Positions 9,201-17,237 of a stretch of 45,597 bases of DNA are shown in pieces; position 1 is the first letter of the stretch, and every line of letters starts with the position of its first letter. A model generated the notes under the pieces. It was not told the DNA's origin. It was given only the letters and a program-made list of their open reading frames with translations, and searched no databases. The DNA comes from a virus. Where the stretch lies: the IMG/VR virus record IMGVR_UViG_3300037071_000774, positions 1 to 45,597 of that record. One strand, 5' to 3'. Position numbers and translations under genes: made by a program.

Positions 9201-9298
9201 ACTTCGATGACTCCGCAGATACGACGATTTACGCGCAGGGCATCCATGCCTGCAATGTGTTGGCGATGGTTCTGAAGACTAACGTGTCAGGGACGTAG
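6248..9298 (+). CDS. Tail tubular protein B (T7 gp12-like), with beta insertion
   Basis: A 1016-residue protein. The start (NQLLTAFNSGEVTPLLAGRVDL, then RIMRGFLPGITGGAFRRPP and SRLIPFQVS.DASYVLEV) is the standard opening of podoviral gp12-type nozzle proteins, which form the tail tube end and bind the fibres. T7 gp12 is near 800 residues. The excess here is a Gly/Ala/Thr-rich region at about residues 210-470 with repeated TINGTTYFF / TIGSVTYRA strands, each followed by AI.AIN or LVKAINL helices, which looks like tandem beta domains inserted in the core. Conserved core motifs return after about residue 590 (HSSFRGFPAAVAMHEQRLIFAG). Its last 20 bases overlap the end of the convergent gene at 9279. 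Confidence 0.85.
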   Translation: MNQLLTAFNSGEVTPLLAGRVDLPNMARACRIMRGFLPGITGGAFRRPPLVNVSAAGATGSRLIPFQVSTDASYVLEVVEDGLYVWDATTGNIVTLIPLVLPLVPWPLASLDRIGYVQSNDVMWFVHPETNVYELQRTPAGWTLTEMPWKYPPLRDENLTAITIRASALSGAITLTASAALFDPQMVGSYFEISHFRSTVSSELVVPIIPAAAALLSFSVIPTAGQSFTINGTTYFFATAPTGPNQVLIGTLVQSRDNAIAAINAAAGGAGFGIGTRPNPDVTAESGGDSTTSVAATGTLTTDGTNAFTSGTNSEFTIGSVTYRAESGTMGVSGSTYDFRKGATDQDTLANLVKAINLTGVGNNATGDYTASLVAANPLASAALQTAAIGLTAKAAGAGGNSVVTTTAHTGGHQSFGAATLTGGNAAPTYKLKAVARTLGDPGNAITVDSDLTAPDAWNTPTLTGGAYYGTALAPATSPEITVKGAWDFTSYGRWTGNVYVERKNAAGTWDILRQVTGRLDTNRTFSGIEDPAAVLRIRVENMAGLPASGVDQPRFVLEAVQSITHGLVRITGFTSSTVVNGTTVTDIFSTDATPNWREGAHSSFRGFPAAVAMHEQRLIFAGNTSEPQKLWASASGDFRNFEETGFDDGSWQYGLATAEGNAIRWIASQSVLVVGTAGDEWILDGGDTGITPTNVTAKRQSAWGSDPVQALIVGSIIIFIQRGGLILREYVFDYQNVGYVAPDLTQLVEHLTRDGLRMVAQQRAPWSILWAVTWGGDLLACTYSRENEVIAWVPIPIDGDVESVAVVYGQRGAADEVWISVLRATGRRLERFDPRHWIRLHAGDFCYHMDSAATGGTAGVLSNLVWLNGETVKVVADGIEQPDQVVTANAITVAGAASITVGRAQPESVLQPAIFDIPTRQGTSQGSKFLTVEFSPRFYMTRGAGYARAPGKEVWSISFRDSLNPEETAPPPFSGDKPLSVPGNFDDSADTTIYAQGIHACNVLAMVLKTNVSGT

Positions 9299-9617
9299 CT
9301 TCCCGAATATCATCTTCGGTCATGTCGAGCCAAAGCCCGGAATTAGATAACGTGTCCTTAACTGAGTTGAGCGCCCTTTTTCCGCAGTTCCGCCATTTTC
9401 TAAAGTCTTCTGTCTTTACCTGGCAAAGGTCGCGAACCAGGCGAACGCCATGATTGCGACATGCGTCCGTGATCCGCTTCCATTGCTCAAACGGCAGTCT
9501 GTCCACGCCCAAAGATAGAACGTCTCCGCATTGCATATTCGCTATCGTATTCTCATCAAGAACCCACGGCTTGACAGGCAGGACCGGGGGCGTAGCATTA
9601 TCAGCGGATTCACTCAT
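9279..9617 (-). CDS. Stand-alone RNA polymerase alpha-CTD-like protein
   Basis: A 112-residue protein on the minus strand among + strand tail genes. Residues about 45-99 follow the helix-hairpin-helix pattern of the C-terminal domain of bacterial RNA polymerase alpha: an ITDACRNHGVRLVRDL helix pair, then KTEDFRKWRNCGKRALNSVKDTL, then SNSGLWLDM in place of the usual GLSLGM. By eye Arg48 falls at the UP-element-binding Arg265 of E. coli alpha, Gly79 at Gly296 and Arg81 at Lys298, while Asn268 and Ser299 are replaced. No alpha N-terminal domain is present. It could bind DNA or the host polymerase and redirect transcription; that is inference. It converges on the gp12-like gene (20-base overlap) and starts back-to-back with the region before the acetyltransferase-like gene. 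Confidence 0.75.
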   Translation of the reverse strand: MSESADNATPPVLPVKPWVLDENTIANMQCGDVLSLGVDRLPFEQWKRITDACRNHGVRLVRDLCQVKTEDFRKWRNCGKRALNSVKDTLSNSGLWLDMTEDDIREATSLTR

Positions 9618-9681
9618 GGTTCATGCATGTTTGGATTCAGCGCGGGGCCTTTTGGTCGAGGCTCCGCGCAACCATTCTCTC

Positions 9682-10095
9682 ATGTGCGATGCGCCTCCGC
9701 AATCACTATTCCTGCGCCAGTATGGAATCCGTGTCGGCGACTATCAAACCGTAGACTCCTGGTGGCGAGCCCGCTACGGATTCCCTTTCCCGGAGAACCA
9801 ATGCCCGCCTCTGGGTATCATCTGCGAAATCGACGGCGTGCCCGCGGGATGCCTATTTGCCTACCAGGCCGCAGGAATCGGCGTGGCCTTCCTTGAATTC
9901 GGGGTGACATCCCCGGGAACATCGTTTAAGACTGCGCGCATGATCTTCGCCCGGCTCCTTCATGGAATCATCCTTTGCCTGAAAAAGGATGGCTGTGGCC
10001 TGGTCCGGTGTTTCGCCGAAAACGCGGCGGTTGAGCGATGCCTTTTCCGGTTCGGATTCCAGGGGCGGGACCGCAATCTTTACCTTTTCATTTAA
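9682..10095 (+). CDS. GNAT acetyltransferase-like protein
   Basis: A 137-residue protein. The layout fits a small GNAT fold: a central strand LGIICEIDGVPAGCLFAY, then VAFLEFGVTSP, a helix KTARMIFARLLHGIILCLKKDG, and the closing strand-helix-strand VRCFAENAAVERCLFRFGFQ. The usual acetyl-CoA loop R/Q-x-x-G-x-G/A is not clear, so activity is uncertain. GNAT-like genes are common beside internal virion protein genes in podoviruses. I chose ATG 9682; an upstream ATG at 9616 would extend it by 22 residues and overlap the first codon of the opposing gene. Its stop overlaps the next start (taATG). Confidence 0.55.
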   Translation: MCDAPPQSLFLRQYGIRVGDYQTVDSWWRARYGFPFPENQCPPLGIICEIDGVPAGCLFAYQAAGIGVAFLEFGVTSPGTSFKTARMIFARLLHGIILCLKKDGCGLVRCFAENAAVERCLFRFGFQGRDRNLYLFI

Positions 10096-10826
10096 TGGGA
10101 GCCCTCGCGATCATAGCCACGGCGGTATCCGCGATAGGGGCGGGAGTATCCTACTTCTCACAACGCGCCGCCGCATCCACAGCGGAAACGCTGGCGGCAG
10201 CGAACGCCACGACGCAGCTTCAGGCCATCTCCCAGCAGCGGCAGCTAACGCAAATGCAGGAGGCCATCAACGCTGAGCTGGCGCGCAAAGACCAGGCGGC
10301 AGCGAATGCGAACGCGGATGCCCTGGGGGCGACCGCAGATGCCAATGCCGCAGCCTCCCGCGAAAGCGTGCGCTACAGCCGTCTCCAGGCCGCAAAGCTC
10401 GCTGCAGCGAACCGGGCCGCAATGGCCAAAGGCGCGGTCGATATGTCCACGGGCTCGCCGCTGGCGCTCATGGCTGCGAACGAAATGGAATCGGAGGCGA
10501 CCGCGAACCGGCTCGTTTACGAGAACGAAACCGAGCGCCGGGCTCTGTTCCGGGAATCGGCGGCACACCGCAACGAGGGCATCCTCGCCGGCATCAACAT
10601 CACCGGCCACCAGGCGTCCGGCGTGGCCGCGGCGCAGGCTGAGACTCAGCAGGCGGCGCAGACGCGCCTGAACCTCTACAGCGAACGCGCTGCCGCCAAT
10701 GCCGCGCGCACGAATGCGACCGGCTCTTTGCTCACGAACTTGGGGGGCATTGCCTCCGACGCCTACCGCAGCGGAGTCTTCGGGGGCAAGAAACCGGTGA
10801 AGCCAAACAAGTATAGGGCGGCGTGA
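10095..10826 (+). CDS. Internal virion protein, gp14-like position
   Basis: A 243-residue Ala/Gln-rich protein. It opens with a hydrophobic, Gly-containing helix (MGALAIIATAVSAIGAGVSYF) and then runs as a long Ala-rich amphipathic helix, with MSTGSPLALMAANEMESEATANRLVYENETERRA near residues 116-147, a motif seen in small internal core proteins of podoviruses. In T7 the equivalent small core protein enters the outer membrane during infection. It is the first of three consecutive internal-protein-like genes and overlaps the preceding stop. The role is assigned by composition and position. Confidence 0.7.
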   Translation: MGALAIIATAVSAIGAGVSYFSQRAAASTAETLAAANATTQLQAISQQRQLTQMQEAINAELARKDQAAANANADALGATADANAAASRESVRYSRLQAAKLAAANRAAMAKGAVDMSTGSPLALMAANEMESEATANRLVYENETERRALFRESAAHRNEGILAGINITGHQASGVAAAQAETQQAAQTRLNLYSERAAANAARTNATGSLLTNLGGIASDAYRSGVFGGKKPVKPNKYRAA

Positions 10827-10827
10827 T

Positions 10828-12795
10828 ATGGCTAAATATATCGTCACCCCCAACACGCCGCCCGCGGGACCGCTCAATGCTCCGCGTCCTGATCCCGGAG
10901 CCCGGGGATTCCAAGTCAATGCCGCGGATTTGATTCGAGCGCAGGAACCGGCCCGCATCGATGCCCGGGGATTCGTAGCGGAAGCGGGCGCGGGATTTGG
11001 CCCCGCGCTCCAGTCCGCGGGCAAGCAGGCGACGACGCTCTACAAAGAGCATGTCGATTCCGTCACGAAAGAGCAGACGCTCAATGCGGATGCCTCGCTC
11101 CAGGCCGCGCGCCTGCAAATCGCGGCCCGGCTGGCAGGGGAGAGGAATACACTCAGGTGGGAAGCGATAGGAATCGAGGAAGCGGACAAGTGGGAGAAGG
11201 AGGTTCTTTCCGACCCCGACCTTACCCCGGATGCGAAGGCAAATATTGCAGGCGTTTTCACGCGATGGAAACAAACGGAAATCGCGTCCATCAAGTATCA
11301 GGCGGCGGCGGTTCAGGCAAAGCGCACCGGGGAGGCGTTCGTTGGATCGATCATTGACATGCAGGCGTCCGGGAACTTCGAGGGGGCCAATCTTCTCATC
11401 AAGAAAGGGCGGAAAGAGAACATCGTCGATGACGATACCGGAGCCCGCATGGAGGCGCAGAATCAGGCCGCAGCACTGAAGCAGGCAGAGTCGGACCGGT
11501 TGGACTCCGACATGCGGTATATCCGCATGGACCCGGACCGGGCCATTGCGGAACTTAATCAAGAGGGCAGCGCCCTGGCAAAGAACCGCACGGAAGTGCA
11601 GCGCAAGGAGCTTTACGATTACGCTCTGGAGATGAAGCGCGAGCGCGGCGCGATGGTATCCAATGACATCCTCAACCGGATGGCGATGCCCCCGGTTGTG
11701 AACGGGAAGAAGAATCCCGATGCCGTTTCCACAGCGGAGGACGTGGAGGAATACGCGAAAACGCATCCGGAGTTCACGCCCTACATGAAGGCGAAAGCGC
11801 TCGCGGATATCAAGGAAATGCAGGTAAAGGGATTCAAGGAGCGAATGCAAATTGAAGGGCCGCAGATCGCGTCCCGGATATGGACGCTCATTGACCGGTG
11901 GGATCCGAAAGGGGCGAATGCGCAGAACGAATATTTCCAATGGAGCAGCGACATCCAAAAGCTGCCGGAGGGGAAGAACCGGACGGACGTTCTTAACAAA
12001 CTGGAGGCGCGGTGGGAGGGCAGGCAAATCAAGGCCGGGGACGCCCGCCTGCATTATGGCGAGAAGGTCATGACCGAGATGTTTGATAAAGGGGCCTTCG
12101 GGGCCTTCGATCACTGGTCATACCTAATGACCGATAAGGGGAAGCAGATCATGGACCCCCGGACGAATCTCCCGGAGCGAGTCTATACCCGCAATCAAAC
12201 CGACTTCGATAACGCGCTGTCGGCAAAGGCAAAGCTCGGGGAGAAGCTTCGCGAATATCTGGAATCGAAACCGGACGCCACGATTGACGACGTGAAGGAA
12301 TTCATCTGGAAGAATAAGGCCACGGCCACTTTGGGAGGCACCTACTCTGCGCTTCAGAGCCTTTACCAGACAGCGGCGGCAGTGAATGCCGTGCCCGCAC
12401 CTATCGTCGGCGCTCAAGTCACGCCCGGCGTTCCTGACCGTGACCCGAAGGGCGCGCTCCCACCGGGCGACAGCGCTCCCGTGGAAGACGACCCGCTGCC
12501 GCCTATCGTCCTTAATCCCCCGCCCCCGCCGAAAGATAAGACGGTCGGCGGCGACAGCATGATTGACCCTGAGGAGGCGAGAGCAAGGGCCGAAACCGAT
12601 GCCGCGGAGAAAAAGCGGAATCAGCGCATGAAGGACAGCACCTCCGGCCTGAAAACGCACGTCATCACGGAAGCGGAAATCAAGAAGGCCCCCAAGGATG
12701 GGTATTCCCTGATCGATCCTGATACCGGCAACTGGATTCAGGTTGGGCCGAAGGGGTTGCGCACGAAAAAATGGATAGTCCCTGAATCGCCATGA
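10828..12795 (+). CDS. Internal virion protein, gp15-like position
   Basis: A 655-residue, strongly helical and charged protein, the second of the internal core genes. The N-terminal 45 residues are Pro/Ala-rich, and the middle is long helices (for example DADASLQAARLQIAARLAGERNTLR in two overlapping stretches). A Pro-rich linker with PPIVLNPPPPPKD lies near residues 560-575. The C-terminus (DGYSLIDPDTGNWIQVGPKGLRTKKW) resembles a small beta unit seen at the ends of other phage proteins. It starts one base after the preceding stop and overlaps the next gene by ATGA. The function is inferred from gene order and size. Confidence 0.65.
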   Translation: MAKYIVTPNTPPAGPLNAPRPDPGARGFQVNAADLIRAQEPARIDARGFVAEAGAGFGPALQSAGKQATTLYKEHVDSVTKEQTLNADASLQAARLQIAARLAGERNTLRWEAIGIEEADKWEKEVLSDPDLTPDAKANIAGVFTRWKQTEIASIKYQAAAVQAKRTGEAFVGSIIDMQASGNFEGANLLIKKGRKENIVDDDTGARMEAQNQAAALKQAESDRLDSDMRYIRMDPDRAIAELNQEGSALAKNRTEVQRKELYDYALEMKRERGAMVSNDILNRMAMPPVVNGKKNPDAVSTAEDVEEYAKTHPEFTPYMKAKALADIKEMQVKGFKERMQIEGPQIASRIWTLIDRWDPKGANAQNEYFQWSSDIQKLPEGKNRTDVLNKLEARWEGRQIKAGDARLHYGEKVMTEMFDKGAFGAFDHWSYLMTDKGKQIMDPRTNLPERVYTRNQTDFDNALSAKAKLGEKLREYLESKPDATIDDVKEFIWKNKATATLGGTYSALQSLYQTAAAVNAVPAPIVGAQVTPGVPDRDPKGALPPGDSAPVEDDPLPPIVLNPPPPPKDKTVGGDSMIDPEEARARAETDAAEKKRNQRMKDSTSGLKTHVITEAEIKKAPKDGYSLIDPDTGNWIQVGPKGLRTKKWIVPESP

Positions 12796-15700
12796 GCTAC
12801 GCCGAACCATTCGGTTTCGATCCCTTCCCGACATCGCCGATGCCGCAGGCTCCGCGCACGGTGTTTCCCGCCGTGATGAACATGAACGCGGGCGTCAACC
12901 CTAACTCTAATTTCCCGGACCTTTCCTCGCAGGTCATACTGGACTTTGACGGCTGGCGCAAGACTCTGCCCCCGGCCCCGCGTGCCGCCGTGGACGGGCA
13001 GTTGGCGCGCTCTTTCGACGCCGCCGCGCAGGCGATGATTACGAAGCGGATGCAGACCGACATCTGGCTGTCGGAGCGCACGGGCTGGCCGCTGGATTTC
13101 ATCAATAACAACCGGGATGCCGTCATTTCCGCCTACGGGACCGCTAACAATATCCCGGATTGGGACAATGCGGACAAGCTCCATGCGTTCATCAAGACGC
13201 AGGCGCAGAAGGACTACGATGAACACGTCGGCGTGAGCGGCAGCGCGGAGGACACGGAGGAGGGCAAGAAACTGCGTAAGGCATCCCTGATGGAGTTCGC
13301 GCTCACTGCCGCGCGCGAAACCGGCGCGAAACCGCAGGCGGGTGACAAGCAACTGAACGAATCGCGGTCATGGGAGGAATATCAGGCGAAGGCCAAGACC
13401 GAGAAATGGTGGCGCCCCGAAAACGTCGACACATATCACCGGCAATTCCACGGATGGTATCAGCAGGGTCAGCGGGAGGTTGCGAAAGCGGAGGTGATCT
13501 TCGACAAACTGAAGCCGATCCTGACAGAAGCCGCGGTTAAAGGGAAGGAGTCGGCGAAGAAAGCCTACGGCACCGCAGCCATGACCGGCGATGAACCGCA
13601 ATTCGAGGAAGCCGTTCACCTGATGCGGCAGCTATCGCCGATTGAGAAGCGCCTCGTTCTGGAGCGGCTCGCGGCATGGAAGCCCGGCAAAGAAGGCGAC
13701 CGCGCGCTGGACGAGGACATTAGCGCGTCGTCCACGCGGGGACTAACGGCGCTCAAGCAATCGGTTATCGACCAGATGGAGAAGTTAGCCTACGGGCTGG
13801 CGCGCTCGCCGAAAGCCCCGGGGCGCACGCGGCAGGAAATCGATGAGGAGCAGAACCTGCGGTCACAACTGGTTAACGCCACGCTCGGCAAGCTGGACCC
13901 CGTGGATCAATCGTCGTGGTGGCGGTTCTCGCTAACGAGCGCCGCGGAGTCTTCCGGCGTTATGCTCACGGCGGCAATCCCCGTCGCCGGTCCCGCGCTA
14001 CTCATCGCCGGATACTCCAGCGACGCCGAAAACAAGATGGTGGCGGCTGGCGTGCCGGTGAACTCAGCGCGCAACATGAGTTATATCATCGGCCCGATGC
14101 AGGCCGCGGTGGATATGGTGCAGTTGAAGTTGTTCAAGCAGCTGGGAATGGGCAGGCTATTCAGCGGCATCACAGCCAAAGCCGCGGGCGCTTTCGGTGT
14201 GCGCGTGGCGGGAACGACGATCACGGAAAGCGTTATCGAAATCGGCCAGGATGTTCTCGTGCCCGCCGTGGTTCAGGAGGTGGCGTCATGGTGGGGCCAG
14301 AATATTCCCGGCATCAAATGGGCGGATGTGGCCGATGAGGCGTGGGCGCAGGCCCCGGATGTGCTGCTAACCATGTTGCCCATTGCGGCCCTTGCCGGAG
14401 GCGCGGCGCATATGTCCGACGTGAAGAATGCGAAGGCGCTTATCAGCGATCCGGAGCGCCTGACCCTGCTTGGATACCAAGCCGCGGACATGGCGAAGAT
14501 CCAGGCTGCGGCGACCGATAACGCAGCTCTGAAGGCATTCCGCGAGGGATGGGCGAAGCGGACGCCCGTGATGGCGGGGGATTACAAAGGAGCGGGGATT
14601 TCGGAAGGGGCGCAGGCCATTCAGGCCGAAATTGACCAGAAATCAGAAACAGGGGCCCTAGAAATTCCCGTTGATACTCAAGGCGCTATCAATTCACTGA
14701 CGGAACCGGAAAGCCCGGGGGCTCTAGACCCTCTCGCCGAAGCCTTCCCCCTCACCCGCGACGACAACGGATGGTTTATCATGGACGGCGCGAGCCGAAC
14801 GGACTTCGGGACGGACTTCTCCGCCGCGAAGTATGCGCAGAATCAGTTGCGCATGGCGACTACAGAGAAGGTGGCGCAGGCGTGGCTGGATGTAGCGGGG
14901 GAGATTACCGGACGCGGGCTGGCGTCCACGGTCACGCTCACAGGCGAAAGCGTTGGCATGGAGCGCGGGCCTGAGGGAACGACGGTCACCGCCTACAGCG
15001 CCGCGAATCCGAAAGCGGAAGCGGTCACGTTCAGTCAGGCATCCCTTCAGAATCTGGACGCCGAGATGGAAGCCGCCGGCATCACGACCGGCAGCATCCA
15101 GGGGAGCAACGAATTGATCCGCGATACCCTGGGAAAAGTGAACGTCGCAATCAAAGCGAACATCGGACCCGAGGGAATCCTGACGCTGATCCACGAGGCC
15201 GCGGAAGGGCAGTTTCGACTCGGCAAGGTCACGAAAGCCGAGACGCAGGCCGCGGCACAGGCGTTGCTTCCCGTGTTCGCGCATGATACGCAGATCACCG
15301 GGGAATTGCAGGCGATCGCCGGGGGCAACACCACGAGTGCGGCGGCGCGGGAAACCATGATGGGCATCCTCGTCAGCAACGAACTCGGCCAGCGCAAGGA
15401 CAAGCGCAGGTTCAAGCCCGGGGCGATCACTGCGGGATTCATGGACGCGCTCAAGATGCAGGGCGGAGCGGAAGCGCAGGCCGGTCCGAAGAAATATCTG
15501 GCGATGGCGCGGGCAATCGGGAAGTATTTCAAGACGCTTTTCTCCGGCATGAAAGCCCTGGCGAAAGCGCGGAAGGGCGGCGCGGACCTGAAAGACTTCG
15601 ACGCCTTCGCGGACAAACTCCTGGGAATCGACCCCGACAAGAAAGCGGCGGTTGCGAGCGCGAAGGAGGCGGCGGGTATGGCGGAGAAAACGACAGGAGA

Positions 15701-15953
15701 GTCGCTATTCGATTTAGAGCATATGAGAGGATGGGCGAGGCGCGAGGGGGCAACGGGGGGGATCGATGGGGATGCCAGTTTCTCGATAGCGAGAGACGCT
15801 GCCGAAGAGCAGGCCCCCGCCGAAGTCGAAATCCACACGCTTTCCAAAGGCGAGATAACGCTCGCAAAGAAGCCCGCGACGAAGGAACTTCTGCGCGAAC
15901 TCTCCAAGCAGGAGGGCATGTATAAACAACTCATTGATTGCCTGAAGAAATGA
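12792..15953 (+). CDS. Large internal virion / ejection protein (polyvalent-type)
   Basis: A 1053-residue protein. The N-terminal third is helical. A hydrophobic segment near residues 393-417 (GVMLTAAIPVAGPALLIAGYS) and a further one near 530-545 (VLLTMLPIAALAGGAAH) could insert in membrane. Residues about 790-815 hold ILTLIHEAAEGQF, which resembles the zinc metallopeptidase HExxH but lacks the second His. A SFSIARDAAEE sequence near residue 1000 resembles the [FY]S[IL] joints found between modules of large polyvalent phage proteins. The combination of long helices, membrane segments and modules fits a protein ejected with the DNA. It overlaps genes on both sides. Confidence 0.65.
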   Translation: MSYAEPFGFDPFPTSPMPQAPRTVFPAVMNMNAGVNPNSNFPDLSSQVILDFDGWRKTLPPAPRAAVDGQLARSFDAAAQAMITKRMQTDIWLSERTGWPLDFINNNRDAVISAYGTANNIPDWDNADKLHAFIKTQAQKDYDEHVGVSGSAEDTEEGKKLRKASLMEFALTAARETGAKPQAGDKQLNESRSWEEYQAKAKTEKWWRPENVDTYHRQFHGWYQQGQREVAKAEVIFDKLKPILTEAAVKGKESAKKAYGTAAMTGDEPQFEEAVHLMRQLSPIEKRLVLERLAAWKPGKEGDRALDEDISASSTRGLTALKQSVIDQMEKLAYGLARSPKAPGRTRQEIDEEQNLRSQLVNATLGKLDPVDQSSWWRFSLTSAAESSGVMLTAAIPVAGPALLIAGYSSDAENKMVAAGVPVNSARNMSYIIGPMQAAVDMVQLKLFKQLGMGRLFSGITAKAAGAFGVRVAGTTITESVIEIGQDVLVPAVVQEVASWWGQNIPGIKWADVADEAWAQAPDVLLTMLPIAALAGGAAHMSDVKNAKALISDPERLTLLGYQAADMAKIQAAATDNAALKAFREGWAKRTPVMAGDYKGAGISEGAQAIQAEIDQKSETGALEIPVDTQGAINSLTEPESPGALDPLAEAFPLTRDDNGWFIMDGASRTDFGTDFSAAKYAQNQLRMATTEKVAQAWLDVAGEITGRGLASTVTLTGESVGMERGPEGTTVTAYSAANPKAEAVTFSQASLQNLDAEMEAAGITTGSIQGSNELIRDTLGKVNVAIKANIGPEGILTLIHEAAEGQFRLGKVTKAETQAAAQALLPVFAHDTQITGELQAIAGGNTTSAAARETMMGILVSNELGQRKDKRRFKPGAITAGFMDALKMQGGAEAQAGPKKYLAMARAIGKYFKTLFSGMKALAKARKGGADLKDFDAFADKLLGIDPDKKAAVASAKEAAGMAEKTTGESLFDLEHMRGWARREGATGGIDGDASFSIARDAAEEQAPAEVEIHTLSKGEITLAKKPATKELLRELSKQEGMYKQLIDCLKK

Positions 15954-16207
15954 TCGACGAAGGCACGCCGCATCCCGACGACACCATGGAGGAAATCCTT
16001 GAGTGCCTGGAGAAGATTGCGGACAAGAAGCAACCCGCGCCCGTGGTGAACGTCACCATACCCGCGCCCGTCTCGGCCGCCCCCGCCATCCACGTCGCGC
16101 CGTCCGTGGCGCATCCCTGCATTCCCGTCGCCTATACCATCCTCATCACCGCCCGCGACAGTCAGGGCCGGATTTCCAGCGCAACATTAACTCCAGTCAG
16201 CCCATGA
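15950..16207 (+). CDS. Small hypothetical structural-region protein
   Basis: An 85-residue protein in an ATGA overlap with the large gene before it. An acidic helix (PDDTMEEILECLEKIADKK) is followed by a Pro/Ala/Val-rich stretch and a C-terminal beta-like piece (AYTILITARDSQGRISSATLTP). The helix-then-Pro-rich design suggests a small linker or fibre accessory, but no family is recognised. The next gene overlaps it by ATGA. Confidence 0.6.
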   Translation: MIDEGTPHPDDTMEEILECLEKIADKKQPAPVVNVTIPAPVSAAPAIHVAPSVAHPCIPVAYTILITARDSQGRISSATLTPVSP

Positions 16208-16509
16208 TCACAAATCCGAAAGCCGTTCGTTTCTCCGAGCAAGTCCGCTCATTCGCCGGGAGCCTTGGCTCTCTTTTCCGCACCGCGGATCAATTCATGA
16301 TCAATGTCGTGGAGGAATTTGAATCCGTCACCACGGAGGCCCCGAACGAAGACGTGATAGCCGACTCCGCGCAAGGCATCCGCCCCATCACGAAACAGAA
16401 TATCGCGGAGTTCAAATTCGTCGTGGAGCAGTTCCTTGCGATGGCGAATCAGTCCGACCGTCGCGCCGTGGTTTCCCGCGTCGCCACCAGCACTCAGCCC
16501 ATCTTCTAA
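16204..16509 (+). CDS. Small hypothetical structural-region protein
   Basis: A 101-residue helical protein with a basic N-terminus (KAVRFSEQVRSFAGSLGSLFRT) and a second helix near residues 65-80 (NIAEFKFVVEQFLAMANQ). No membrane span, Cys pair or catalytic motif was seen. It is coupled on both sides (ATGA, taATG), so it belongs to the late structural run. Function unknown. Confidence 0.65.
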   Translation: MITNPKAVRFSEQVRSFAGSLGSLFRTADQFMINVVEEFESVTTEAPNEDVIADSAQGIRPITKQNIAEFKFVVEQFLAMANQSDRRAVVSRVATSTQPIF

Positions 16510-17234
16510 TGGCTATCGCCCGCGTCGCATCTTCCGCCGCCACCGCTAATAGCGCCGCGGTATCAGGCACCACGCTCACGCTCACACTGGGCGTGACGCC
16601 GACAGCCGGGAACATTGTAGTGGTGGCCATCTGCTGTTTCGGAACGTCGAGCACCCCGGGTCCGGGATCGATGGGGCTGTCAGCTACCGGAATTACCTGG
16701 ATAGCCCTGGTGCCCGTGCTTCAGGGGGGCAGCCAATGCAATAGCATGCTGGCCATCGGGCGCGTGTTCTCCGGGGCGTCAGCAACCATCAGCATTACCA
16801 CGGTTGCGGCTGGAGGAATTTCGGCTGCGGGCGCAGAATACAGCGGCGTCAGCGCCCTTGTTGATAAGTTCGCCTCTGCCGTGGGGGCGTCGGGCACGAC
16901 CGCGGCCACGGGGGCCACGGGAACGACGACGGTGGCGAATGAGCTTTTCGTGTGCGCCGTCGGCTCCCGGGGAACGAATGGCGTCACGTTCTCGGCCCCC
17001 GGCGACGGATTCGCGATTGTCGGGCAGGACAAGAGCAGTCTTAACACCAGCGGGGACCGATCCGTGGCTCTTTTGGAAAAGATCGTCAGCGCCACGACTA
17101 CGGCCAGCCCTACTCTGACAATCTCTGCTTCCAATGTCTGGGTTGCACAGGTGGCGACCCTTGAAGAAACTCCCGCGGCCGGCGGAGGCGGAATGATCCG
17201 GAACCCGGGAATGAACGCAGGAATTAACGCCTAA
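16509..17234 (+). CDS. Beta-rich surface or fibre-like protein
   Basis: A 241-residue protein, dominated by Gly, Ala, Ser, Thr and Val. It begins SSAATANSAAVSGTTLTLTLG and repeats short beta strands such as SATISITTVAAGG and TTVANELFVCAVGSRG. The C-terminus is a Gly-rich tail (GGGGMIRNPGMNAG). This composition is usual for virion surface or fibre accessory proteins. No receptor-binding fold is recognised. Its start overlaps the previous stop. Confidence 0.6.
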   Translation: MAIARVASSAATANSAAVSGTTLTLTLGVTPTAGNIVVVAICCFGTSSTPGPGSMGLSATGITWIALVPVLQGGSQCNSMLAIGRVFSGASATISITTVAAGGISAAGAEYSGVSALVDKFASAVGASGTTAATGATGTTTVANELFVCAVGSRGTNGVTFSAPGDGFAIVGQDKSSLNTSGDRSVALLEKIVSATTTASPTLTISASNVWVAQVATLEETPAAGGGGMIRNPGMNAGINA

Positions 17235-17237
17235 CAT

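Noticed and set aside
10732-12114. 460-codon minus-strand frame under the internal virion protein
   Set aside because: Shadow frame, Leu/Arg-rich and without recognisable domains.
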